In this document: positions 55,098-64,000 of the stretch, in pieces | How the letters are laid out: each line of letters opens with the position of its first letter | Numbering within the stretch: the first letter of the stretch is position 1 | Origin: Ryuthela nishihirai | Taxonomy: Eukaryota > Arthropoda > Arachnida > Araneae > Heptathelidae | Length of the DNA stretch: 64,000 nt | Assembly (NCBI GenBank): GCA_038380435.1 | Contig: JAWZYU010000007.1 | Coordinates: 87,062,334-87,126,333 of the forward strand | Direction of reading: 5' to 3' | Notes under the pieces: model-generated | Told to the model about the DNA's origin: nothing | The model's input: only the letters and a program-made list of their open reading frames with translations | Databases searched by the model: none | Position numbers and translations under genes: made by a program

Positions 55098-55932
55098 TGA
55101 ATAAAAGTGTTTTATTTTGTTGTTTGTGAATTTGTATGAAGAAGGGAGTTGGGATGGATGTTATGTTTTTTTGGGCTTGTTTTGCTAATGAGTCTGCTTC
55201 TTCATTTCCAGTGATGTCAATGTGTGAGGGTATCCATTGTATGTGTATGATGTTTTTTTGTGAGAGATGTTTCGAAATTAAAATATTGCAGTCATTAGAG
55301 AAGATGGGGTAGTTAGATTTGTAAGGGTTGGTGTAAAGTAATTCTAAAGCAGATTTGCAGTCTGAGAAGATGACAATTTGTGAGTTGTGAAATGTAAGTG
55401 CCCATTGTATTGCTAGAATGATGGCATTTGTTTCAGCTAGTATGATTGGAGAAGCTTGATTAAATTTAAAGGAATAAGATTTTTTGAATTCTGGACATGT
55501 GAAGGCTCCTGAGGAAATTTTTGTGTTGTCATTGTGTGAGCCATCTGTGAAAATTTTGATGTGATTTTTGTATGTTATGTCAATGTGTAGGTTTGACAGG
55601 TCTAGCAGTTGATTTGAATCTAGTGATTGTTTTTGTGTAATTCCTGGAATGTCCAGGGAGATTATGGGGGGGCAGCGTATCCAGGGTGGGAAATTAGGTA
55701 TGTAGTTTCCACTTGTGTTGGAGTGAATAATTTCTAGTATTTTCTGATTTTGGTTTAAGGTGGAGATGGTATTGGGAGGATTATTGCTAGTGATTTTTTT
55801 TATAATGGGGTGTTGTCTGTTTTTTGAAATGATTCTGAAAATTAAGTTTGATAGGAAATATTTTTTGTTGATACTAATGGGGGGGATAGCTGTGTCTGCA
55901 TAGAGATCTATGTTTTTACAACACAAACACAC
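55042..55932 (-). pseudogene. RNase H domain of an I-like LINE ORF2
   Basis: The RNase H fold is clear: IKIFTDGSHNDNTKISSGAF (catalytic D), ILAETNAIILAIQWAL (catalytic E), IVIFSDCKSALELL (catalytic D), and IQWIPSHIDITGNEEADSLA with the final H and D. All four catalytic acidic residues are present. It degrades the RNA strand of the RNA-DNA hybrid during element synthesis. The frame shifts near 55090 into the C-terminal segment at 54690-55097. RNase H after RT points to the I group rather than Jockey or RTE. The domain itself is intact, but the element is not. Confidence 0.8.
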
Positions 55933-55939
55933 ACCTTTG

Positions 55940-56465
55940 GGATACCCAGTATGTGTCTGATAATTTTAGTTTGTATGGTTTCTAATAAATTTGTGTTGTG
56001 TTGTGAAATATTATTTAGTAGTTCAATGCCATATTGATATTTTGGTGCTATGAGGTTTTGGTATATCAGGAGTAGATTTTTAGAATTACAGCCCCATGTA
56101 GAGTGTCCGAGATATTTGAGATATTGAAATAGTTTGTTTCCTGTAGTTGTAGCATGTTTGATGTGTTTAGTCCATTTGAGTTTGGAGTCAAAGTGGAGGC
56201 CTAGGAATTTTATGTCTTTAACAATTGTGATTTTTTTGTTGTGTATGAATATATTTAGTTTTCTGTGGGGTAATATATATTTTTATAAAAAGGTATTATT
56301 GATGTTTTATCTATTGATATATTAAGATTCCAGTCTTTGCAGAATGTTGTCAAATTATCTATGTTAATTTGTAAGTTATGTTTGATAATGTCTAGGTTAT
56401 TATGGTGTGTCCAGATTATGATGTCGTCTGCATAAATGCCATATTTTATATCATGTGTGAAATAT
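55940..56465 (-). pseudogene. Reverse transcriptase C-terminal part (I-like)
   Basis: Sense strand reads IYADDIIIWTHHNNLD at ~56440 (YADD catalytic pair), then CKDWNLNISIDKTS. After a frameshift near 56290 come VKDIKFLGLHFDSKLKWTKH, KLFQYLKYLGHSTWG and ETIQTKIIRHILGIPK. The palm's N-terminal half and the endonuclease are absent, so this is a 5'-truncated copy. Confidence 0.7.
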
Positions 56466-56799
56466 ATATGGGCATAAACAGTTTTTCGGGAAAGTTGTTA
56501 CACATTTCGATCGGACCACCGAGAAAACTTTCGCGTCAAAAAATTGTGATTGGTTGGTTTCGGTGGACACTCTCATGTACAGTGAACAACACTGAAATTT
56601 CACGTACGAATTGAAAATTCCATTACCTAGTTACTCAAAAAATAATGTAAAAAGCTATTCATGTATTCTGCTATGTATTAATACTCATTTGGGTATTTTT
56701 CGGTAATGACTAATAGACCATTACTAGAAACACGCAGTGCTGACGTGGTTGCCAGAAACGCCACAAATTTACAATAAATTAATGAACGTTTTTCGTTTT
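56466..56799. other. No gene seen
   Basis: Non-coding sequence between the I-like LINE and the next SINE. A weak CACGCAGTGCTGACGTGGTT (56731) faintly resembles the repeat X core. Confidence 0.3.
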
Positions 56800-57000
56800 A
56801 AAATAAATAAATAAATACCCCCTCAAGCAACTGCTTGCCACAGAGGTCTGACAGGAGCCTGTCAGTTTATATGCCAGAGTAGAGGGTCTGAGAGGATGGC
56901 AGGACCTCAGCAGAAAAACGACACGAACATCCATGCCTTACCCGGGGCTCGAACCCAGGTCCCGTAGATCAGTAGCCAAGTGCGCTAACCACTCGGTCAA
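56800..57000 (-). repeat. tRNA-derived SINE (family 1), minus strand, near consensus
   Basis: CCCCCTCAAGCAACTGCTTG, CACAGAGGTCTGACAGGAGC, GGATGGCAGGACCTCAGCAG, CGGGGCTCGAACCCAGGTCC (box B) and GCGCTAACCACTCGGTCAAA (box A, last bases lost). Together with 43354-43555 it is one of the two best copies. Confidence 0.85.
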
Positions 57001-57436
57001 ATAAAATCATTAAAATTCAATTCGATATAACCAATCAATACGTTATCACTCACCTCGCCATAAAAAAAAATCACGTTTTTCCTTTTATATGAAATTAATT
57101 TTATTCAAAAATTTATTTCTAAGCAGAATTTATAAACTTAAAGTAGGAACACCTGCCTATAAACCATTGCATTTTAAAACGAATTAAAAAAAACTTCCAA
57201 CTGAGCAACATGTCTAAGAAAATAATTAATAGATCATACTTTATCAAACTAGAAAATATTACACAAAACTAATGTTTAATAAATTGCCAGTAGTAAGTTT
57301 CTTTAACTTTTCCAAATCTTGAAAAAGAATTCTAAGTTTACCATGTATTAGAAACTTATGGAACGCCAACTAACGGTTAGACTTTGAATGAAATATTTCT
57401 TTCTGTTCTTGGTAAATTACTGGCTTTTGCTGTTAG

Positions 57437-57665
57437 TTTTGGAAAGACCGCCGTCCTTGGGATGGAACGTTAAGTCGTGAGCCGTACCCTGTGCACTTTA
57501 AAGAACACGCTGGATGGCCTTGACGGGAGGCTACCGTCTATATCCCAATGGTTGTTCCATTGGGTCCCCTCCTCGAACGGTATCTGGGTCTTCTACGTCC
57601 TTGTGACCTAACTATTTAACCAATGGTGTGCAAGAAACCTCAGAGGTGAAACAACCCAACTGTCA
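57437..57665 (+). repeat. Family 2 SINE body and tail, head missing
   Basis: GGAAAGACCGCCGTCC, ATGGAACGTTAAGTCG, GCACTTTAAAGAACACGCTG, GATGGCCTTGACGGGAGGCT and CAGAGGTGAAACAACCCAAC match the family 2 body at 39510-39715. The tRNA head is absent. A ~15-bp scrap (GATGGGACGTTAAGCCG) recurs at 58024. Confidence 0.7.
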
Positions 57666-57669
57666 GCTT

Positions 57670-59180
57670 TTTTCGAAATTCAAAACTCGAATTTTAATTG
57701 CATTTCGGAAAACCTCGAGAAGGACCGCCCAGTATCATTTAATGTTGAATTAATACCCTAAGACCGGATTTAACCTACTAATTATGAAACCTCTCAAAAT
57801 TTCAAAATAAATTATTGACAATGAATAATTTAAATATAAAAAATAATTTTAAAAGTCATAGTGTAATATCCAATCTTCAGAGTTTGTATTATTTCATAAT
57901 CAACTACTTTCTATTCAGAATCCTGTTGAAAACATTTTATATCTCATAGTTTGAATGCTAAATCGTTGACTTAACCTACTGCCTTTTCAAAAATACTTTT
58001 CAAAATACATCGTTCAAAAATACGATGGGACGTTAAGCCGAGGCGAATAAACTTCCGTCTTCACGTTTTTTTTTTATAAACTTCCGCCTTCGGTAAAAGT
58101 GATATCCACTCTTTGCTTCATTAAAATTTAATCCCCCCCCCCTTTGCGCGATCTTCACACGTTTATTCCCGTTTCCTATTTGAATTAAAAACTCTGATAA
58201 TTACCTCACTGTGTCTAAGCATTCGCTATATAACGTCTGTTATCGCAATATGTGGATTTCAAATCAGGTATACGTCTGAAAATACCAAATCTATTTTTAA
58301 TACTCCGCAACCGCTTCTTATTGTTCTTCGCGTCGCCGGAAATACGAGAATTTCCAACAATTATATCGCATAAAGCTTATTTCGATAACCGGAAGTGCAT
58401 GATATTGTTTCGTCAAAGTAGGAACGTATATGTAGTATTATTGAAAATATGAGCATATTTTAGGTGTAAAATGCAGTTGATATGAGAGAGATTTATTATA
58501 AGATTTCAATTTCATGATATGTAGATCTAATGTGAATTATTTCTGTATTAGACGGTGAAATTTTTAATCAAGTCTAGATATTTGGTGAGAAAAAATTTCC
58601 ATGTTGGAATAATGTTTAAATCTGATAATGTAAAGTGACAGTTTCGCAGAAAGGAAGCGGAAATTATCGTAAGTTCTGAGTTATGTAGCTCACTTAAATA
58701 TAGTTTATTGTTGATTCTTATTTTAATTTCCTTTGCTGTTAAGAGGTCTAAAAATAATTCAATCTGTGTAATTTATCCAGTTTTCTTTTGAGCTGTGATT
58801 TTGAAATTTCGAATTGAGGTTTGGTGAAAAACTATTTTAGAATAGCAGGATTGGTTTCTTTTCTTTTAAGTATAATGTTGTATTTTTTTGATCTAGTTTT
58901 TCATGTAGGTATGTTTTGTGTGTATATATAGGGTATTTGATATCTCTAGTGTTGAGATGTATTTGGTGTAAATGTTCGAGTTAATATGATTTTTTGTGAT
59001 GAATAGTGTACAGTAGTGTAATTTAAAATGTATTGTAAAGAATTGGAGATGTTTTTTAATTTATTACGTAGTAATATGTTGGAAAATTTTTGTTATATTT
59101 CAAGGTGTTGTGATATTTATGTGAATTGTGATTTGGATGGGTTGTTGGCGTGAATGTGGATGGTGCGTGTTTGAAAGTAA
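57670..59180. other. No gene recognised
   Basis: AT-rich DNA; a C run lies at 58132-58142. ORF 58252-58452 has no recognisable content. Confidence 0.35.
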
Positions 59181-59336
59181 AGGAAGGAAGTAAGTTAAGG
59201 AAGTTAAGTTAAGGAAGTAAGGGGTACGCAGTGATATATTGAATGCGAGTGGAATATTGAAGAGGCGGGACGCGTGACGAGTGCGATGCTCCGCAGGGGC
59301 AAGAAACAATAATTCACAACAATCATCACAACTAGG

Positions 59337-59368
59337 TTACTCCTAAAAACTGTCGTTTTTAGGAGTAA
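59337..59368. repeat. Perfect 14-bp hairpin with a TGTC loop
   Basis: TTACTCCTAAAAAC at 59337-59350 is followed by TGTC and its exact reverse complement GTTTTTAGGAGTAA at 59355-59368. Upstream at 59181-59222 is a short tandem of GGAAGTAAGTTAA-like units. Confidence 0.85.
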
Positions 59369-59494
59369 ATTAGAAGTGATTTGAACTACTCTAGGCACCA
59401 AATATTGCCTGCAACGAGAGGGTAAAGAAGGTACAGGTAAAGAATTATTTTTTATGTGAAGTTCCAAAACAGGATGTATGATACAGTAACACTC

Positions 59495-59995
59495 CCCACC
59501 CCCCCTCTACACGTTTTTTTTTTTGTTTTGAATTTCCTGGCCTGACACTTTGTAATTAGCAAGTAATAGCAGCCAGTGGTAATCTGTGTCCAAACAAAAG
59601 GTAGCAAAGAAATCATTAGGTGAAAGATACGAAATGGAACTTAAAAAGTGTCACCCCCCCTCCCCGATCCTTTATTTCGAATTTCCTGGCCTGGCATTTT
59701 GTAATTAGGGAGTAATATTTGGGAATGTTAATCTGCTTCCTAAGGGTAGGAAAGAAATCATAAGGTGGAAGAAACCAAATGGAACTTCGAAAGTGTCATC
59801 TCTCTCTGTCTCGCCCCCCCCTCCTGTTTTATTTAGTTTTTTTTTTCAAATTTCTTAGCCAGGCATTTTTTTAATTACGAAGCAATAGCAGGCAATGGTA
59901 ATCTGTGTCCTACCAAAAGTTAGGAGGGAAATCATGGGCTTGAAGAAACCAAATGCAACTTGAAAACTATCTTTTCAACCCCACTCCCAACTCCA
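59495..59995 (+). repeat. Three-unit tandem repeat, ~150-170 bp
   Basis: Units are anchored by GAATTTCCTGGCCTGACACT at 59530, GAATTTCCTGGCCTGGCATT at 59679 and AAATTTCTTAGCCAGGCATT at 59848 (spacings 149 and 169). Each has a C-rich tract, a T run, a GTAATTA stretch, AATCTG-(T/C)-TTCC/GTCC, and AAAC-AAATGGAACTT with variations. Diverged, so not a recent array. Confidence 0.8.
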
Positions 59996-60119
59996 TATTT
60001 AAATGTGAAAAAAAAAATCGTTGAAATATCTGATTTCCTCAATATGTTTTTTTTTAATATGTGCCTCTCACTCTGCCTTTCATGTAGCACTAGATAGCAA
60101 TTGTCTAGTGTGAAATGGA

Positions 60120-60230
60120 GTAAAGGGTGTAACGTGGCGTCCCCGTGAGATGGGACGTGAGCAGGAGGAATACTCGGCGCAGAGACCTCCGGCGGCAGAG
60201 GTAAGTGTCGCGAGGAAGTAGTACTTTAAG
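60120..60230 (+). other. GC- and CpG-rich island with a donor-like splice motif
   Basis: GTGGCGTCCCCGTGAGATGG through CTCCGGCGGCAGAGGTAAGT stands out from AT-rich surroundings. CAGAG-GTAAGTG is a strong 5' splice-site match. No ATG-initiated frame of interest leads into it. It could be an untranslated first exon or a repeat edge; I cannot decide. Confidence 0.25.
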
Positions 60231-60411
60231 AAAAGGAATGCCTGCCACCATGCCCAGGTCCCTAAACGTACCCAAGTTCTCTATGTGAAATCAGTTTAAA
60301 TGTGTCTTCCACATACCTAGAAACCTTTAACACCCCCCCCCAACCCCCAAAAAATAATTTTTTTTTACTGCACGTTCCACATCGAGAAGCCCTAGTGTAA
60401 ATAATAACGGA

Positions 60412-60520
60412 TCAAGCAGCTGCTTGCCACAGAGGTCTGACGGCATCTGTGCTTAACCTGCGAGTCAAACCCAGGTCTCTTAGAACTGTAGCCAAGGCCA
60501 CTGCCCTGCGACAGGTGTGT
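60412..60520 (-). repeat. Family 1 SINE with internal deletion, minus strand
   Basis: AAGCAGCTGCTTGCCACAGA then GGTCTGACGGCATCTGTGCT: the tail is joined directly to the head region, skipping ~90 bp of body. GTCAAACCCAGGTCTCTTAG is the box B side. The box A end is mutated. Confidence 0.65.
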
Positions 60521-61300
60521 GAATTGTATATCCAAATGAAATTTGCAATGTGCTTCGACAGTTTGTTTCTGCAATTAGAAGGGCATTTTTTTTCTCAGGC
60601 AGTGCACCACATTAAGTTGTCCATCATCAAAGTATTTCAAAAACATGATATTGTACTAACACTATCTCATAAATACTTCCTATCTGTATCTCACTCGTAG
60701 GTGCACTAACCAAAATTTTATATTCCTCATCAGGGCTCTAAAGGAAATGAAAACAGATTATTATTAGTATTTTTGACCCTATGAGAGATACTTCTCAGTA
60801 ATTATTAAATACTTATTTCTTTCCTAAGTTCTACATCCCCAAAAATTACATGAAACACATCTTTTCCACCACTACTACATCCCTCGATATTTCACAGATA
60901 AAAAAACTCTCCTTAAAACACACGACCTATACAATGGTAATACAAAAAAAACTCCCCTACCGAATTGTGTATTCGGTGACCTAATTTTTTAATGTATAGA
61001 ATGTAAAAATTCCTACTTTTTTTTACTTAGCACACAATTGTTCTGTATTTAAATGAAACTTTGTAAAAGTATTTTACATAGGTATGCTACTGAGGTGTAT
61101 AAATATAATCATATGTTCGAAGTTCTATTTCTTATTTTTTATTTCGCAGAGAAAACAGTAATTTGACAACCTCTGTCTCTCATGTCAATGACAATAACTC
61201 TGTCTCTCATGTCAAAATATTAACTTTTTGTTAAAATAATGCATTTATTTAAATTTTACATGCGACTGGGACTTTGGTGAACAAGCATTTCCTATCCACA
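60521..61300. other. No gene seen
   Basis: AT-rich. ATAACTCTGTCTCTCATGTC is repeated once at 61170-61216. No supported ORF. Confidence 0.35.
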
Positions 61301-61498
61301 GAAAACTCCTTCCAGGAGTGTTCATTCTACCACACACGGCTCACTCAGAGGTCCGCATAAACAGCGGTACAATCCGTCCGGAGTTTTTAAAAGGGTATTG
61401 CAACCAGAACACAAGAATATTCAATTTGGAGATTTCAAGAGAGAGTTCTCAGATTTTTAATTTCGAAACAAGGATTTGTTCCAGCATCTGTAGAGAAA

Positions 61499-61630
61499 AT
61501 GCTGCCTCAACCTTTAGGAAAAGCTGTGAAAAAAGCAGGAAAGGCGCAAAAGGTCGTTCGTGCTGGCGATAAGAAGAAACGCCAAAAGAAGAGGAAAGAG
61601 AATTTCAGTATCTACATATATAAAGTTCTA
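61499..61630 (+). pseudogene. Histone H2B, 5' fragment (first 44 codons)
   Basis: ATG at 61499 reads [20 protein letters not shown], then [20 protein letters not shown] and YKVL. This is the unstructured basic N-terminal tail and first helix start of H2B; the family has a [12 protein letters not shown] tail and a KRKESYxIYIYKVLKQVHPD core. The match stops after YKVL at 61630 and the frame ends NL-stop at 61639. The remaining ~80 codons, i.e. the histone fold, are missing. About 15 bp later RTE LINE sequence begins. Lysine codons are mostly AAG or AAA without frameshift, so the fragment is not very old. Upstream, TTTTTAAAAGGG at ~61384 could be a TATA-like element. Confidence 0.85.
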
Positions 61631-62686
61631 AATCTCTGAATAGTTCTCTGATCCACACATCCCCTACCACTTCTGAATCCACATTGCTCATCAGGCAATT
61701 GACTGTCAACCAGATTCTTAATTCTATTAAACACAATCTTGGAAAGAATTTTAACTGGAACTGAGAGCAGGCTGATACCCGTATAGTTATCACCAGAACT
61801 GCGATCACCTTTTTTGAAAATAGGGATAACAATAGCTCTGGTAAAATCCTTAGGAACCATGCCTTTATCATAAAAGATATTCAGAATTTCAGTCATCCAA
61901 GTGGTAACCGAAACATTTCCATCTCTAAGCATTTCCGTAGTAATTTCATCTACCCCTGGGGATTTATGAAGTTTAAGTTTAGAAACTGCCAAAATAACTT
62001 CAGATTGTGTTATAGGGCCAACATTAAAGCCACCAATGCATCTATCATCATTGCAAACAATGGGAATAGAAGTAACCACATTGTTTAGAATATCACTGAA
62101 ATGCTCAGCCCATCTAGCCATGACAGAATCCTCACCTTCTATAACCTTACCTTGTTTATCCTTCAATCCCTGTATACCTGTCCGTTTTCTACCACACAAA
62201 ACATTAACTATCTGGTACAGCTCTCTGCTGTTGTGCTGTCTAACTGATTCCACGGCTTTGTCAGCCAAACCATCAACCCAAAGATTCTTTCATATCAGCA
62301 GCTAACTGACATTTTACACGTTTAATAAGTTCTCTATAATGCTTTCTATTAGGACTAGTAAGGTATTGATTAAGAACATTCCTGCAGTTCTTTCTTTGCG
62401 AAATAAGCTCAAGTGCCTTATCACTCAGATAATTCTGTCTCCTCTGCTCCATTTTTCCAAAAAGAGTACTGTTAGTTTCCAAAAAAGCATGTTTAAAATG
62501 ATCCCACTGTTCCTGAACTTCAGTAGTGAGCATACCATGACTGTCATAATGACTAAGTAACCTATCATGGTAAGCTTTGTCTATCACTGGGTCTTTCAGA
62601 GCTTCAGTATTAAAAGCAAATTTTTTAACCCTAGCACAACACTTTTTAAGTTTAAGTTGCAAGACACCTTTAATGGTCAGATTCAA
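61612..62686 (-). pseudogene. RTE ORF2 linker and N-terminal RT
   Basis: Two overlapping frames: 62686-62273 (LKLKKCCARVKKFAFNTEAL, HDRLLSHYDSHGMLTTEVQE) and 62268-61612 (GRKRTGIQGLKDKQGKVIEG, SKLKLHKSPGVDEITTEMLR, AIVIPIFKKGDRSSGDNYTG, DEQCGFRSGRGCVDQ). A frameshift near 62275-62285 separates them, and another break lies between 62686 and the endonuclease ORF. The catalytic-D segment FVDFKKAFDSVD seen in fragment B is beyond the truncation. Confidence 0.8.
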
Positions 62687-63530
62687 TTTCAGCTGCCCTA
62701 TCTGCTGGTATTCCTAACAGAACTAGCCCATTTGCTGTTAATTAATATATAATCAATCATATTCTTATGCAGCCCATCGGGTGAAACCCATGTGTACTTA
62801 TGTATGTTGCGGTGTTTGTAATAAGTGTTAGTTATTCTGAATACATTGAGTTTACTTACCTGTAGGAGACGTTGCCCATTGCCATTGCAGTTACCAATAC
62901 CAAAAGGGCCTATTACTCCTGTCCACAGGTCAGACTCAGTACCAACTTTGGCATCGAAGTCACCTAGAACAAGGGTAATATCTCCTTTCTTGACAGAATT
63001 CAAAATATCCCGAAGTTGTCCGTAAAACCTATCCTTCTCATCCTCATCGGCCTCCTCAGTGGGGTCATAAGAGCAGATAACATTCAAGTCTTTAACCCTT
63101 GTCTGAAATTTTGCTGTAAGAAACCTTTCATTAATGCACTCGTATCCTAGAAGAGCATCACTAGCGTGTCTTCTGAGAAGCAGACCCGAGCTTTGGTGAT
63201 GCTTATTGTCGTCCCTCCCTGAAAAGAGAAATTTAATATTTTTTTTAAGAATCTGACATTTATCTACCCCTCTGGTCTCTTGCAGGCCGAGAATATCTAA
63301 ATTAGAATGGTTGAAGTCTTGGTTAATAAGGACATCAAGAGGAAGAGCTCTGTGCAGAGTCCTCACATTCCCACTACATATGGAGAGAAAATGGTTAGTG
63401 GGATGTTTAAAGAAACTATGTTTATTGAGAGAGGGAATGCCGACAATATCAAACAGCCCCCTAATCGCAGACATGGGGCAAAGACCCGTTCCCCCACCAC
63501 AAAATGCTGAAGTCATCTACACTTGAAGAC
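61645..63530 (-). mobile_element. RTE-like LINE fragment C (endonuclease to early RT), 3'-truncated
   Basis: The minus strand starts near 63530 and covers the endonuclease, the linker and the first third of RT, ending at GRGCVDQ (~61650) beside the H2B fragment. It overlaps fragment B only over ~380 bp (GPITQSEVILAVSK to GCVDQ), where the two are very similar. Losing the 3' end is not the usual outcome of LINE insertion, so a later deletion or recombination is implied. Confidence 0.85.
62698..63516 (-). pseudogene. RTE endonuclease domain
   Basis: 272-aa frame from 63516. SICSGNVRTLHRALPLDVLI marks the start of the fold (N catalytic). DILGLQETRGVD carries the catalytic E. ITLVLGDFDAKVGTESDLWT has D, with D for N in the GDFN motif. 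YTWVSPDGLHKNMIDYILIN is the C-terminal signature of RTE endonucleases, where family members usually read NQIDYI. Relatives are often labelled craniofacial development protein 2-like in automated annotation. The open length shows the copy is fairly young. It nicks target DNA. Confidence 0.8.
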
Positions 63531-64000
63531 TTCCTCCAATGTAGAATTAGACGGTGCCAATAGAAGCAAAGAGTTCAGGTGCCTGCGATGACCTCTGCTC
63601 AGGATTATCCACCAGCTGATAAACATATCCTGTGAATCTATTCACTTGGAGCTGTCAACCCACAAACAAACAGAAAACACAGCGGAAGATTTTCCCTCCA
63701 CAGAAGCCCACCAGTGCAGCAAAATAAGGATCCATAATCAAGCTCAGAGCCATATATCTGTCCAGTCCAGTGGGTTTATATGGTCAGCACCAGGACCCTG
63801 TGTGGTTGACCACTCCTCAGCAGGGTAGAAAAAAAAAAGAAAAGTACCAATAGTTTTCCAGATGAGTAGGCCACACTAATCTGGCAGCCCTACCTTTCCG
63901 TTCACTTCCACAAGAGAGCATCTGTTTTGAAAGGTACTAACGGTCTGCACCACGAGAAGGCGGGTCGGACATTAGGTGCTAAGCGTGGCCGGTTCTATGC
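63531..64000 (-). repeat. 5' untranslated region of RTE fragment C, runs off the window
   Basis: Contains GAAGACTTCCTCCAATGTAG, a patch 63590-63830 without a convincing frame, and CTGCACCACGAGAAGGCGGG then GGACATTAGGTGCTAAGCGT at 63944-63990, shared with 50625-50690. The shared block suggests it belongs to the element family. Confidence 0.5.

Larger units (their letters stand above)
54135..56465 (-). mobile_element. I-like LINE fragment: RT C-terminus, RNase H and 3' region, minus strand
   Basis: Minus-strand element starting within RT at about 56465 and running to a T-rich (A-rich in sense) 3' region ending near 54135. It faces the gag fragment at 52613-54130, so the two pieces are tail to tail. 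Both encode proteins rich in N, I and K, which would fit one family, but nothing here proves it. Confidence 0.7.

Noticed and set aside
61318..61572. 84-aa ORF overlapping the H2B fragment in another frame
   Set aside because: The H2B frame is unmistakable from 61499; the other frame reads through it without a motif.

Overview
This window looks like repeat-rich, AT-rich nuclear DNA of an arthropod, probably an insect; that placement is an inference. I see non-LTR retrotransposons of three types (Jockey-like, RTE-like, I-like with RNase H), two tRNA-derived SINE families, a cut-and-paste transposon of a kind common in insects, and fragments of histone H2B and 5S rRNA. No intact host protein gene and no functional RNA gene is visible. 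Every coding stretch is a remnant of a mobile element, a broken gene piece, or an unassigned ORF inside a repeat.

Positions 1-34812 are one large tandem array. The basic monomer is about 3.85 kb; full copies start at 7587, 11450 and 15294, and shortened copies at 4418, 19144 and 22253. Each longer monomer carries a tRNA-derived SINE, further tRNA-like segments, an ~80-aa ORF and a 171-aa acidic ORF, all in the same order. A 5'-truncated, dead Jockey-like LINE sits at the same place in two monomers (144-4423 and 23057-27406), with matching target-site duplications and the same insertion inside its reverse-transcriptase region. The monomers are therefore organised in a higher-order repeat of about 22.9-23.0 kb. 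The second higher-order copy is interrupted at 29320-34651 by a TIR transposon with a decayed DDE transposase. That transposase is itself split by two successive copies of a ~1.16-1.18 kb GC-rich element at one target site. Array homology stops at about 34812.

Positions 34812-52600 are a patchwork of small repeats. They include a dispersed family with TGACGTCA motifs, both SINE families, a 5S rRNA-derived foldback, and a diverged ~190-bp tandem repeat. They also hold two RTE LINE fragments and a long inverted repeat (44760-45190 / 46840-47270) enclosing a 501-bp tandem duplication.

Positions 52600-56480 hold two I-like LINE pieces facing each other: a plus-strand gag with three zinc knuckles, and a minus-strand RT C-terminus plus RNase H. 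Positions 56800-61300 are mostly SINE remnants, a short ~150-170 bp tandem repeat and unrecognised sequence. At 61499 a histone H2B gene begins but is cut after 44 codons at a junction with an RTE LINE (61645-63530, minus strand), whose 5' region runs off the window end.

The most notable structure is the composite macrosatellite with its fossil LINE. Next are the paired same-site insertions in the transposase, the H2B fragment cut by a LINE, and the 5S foldback.
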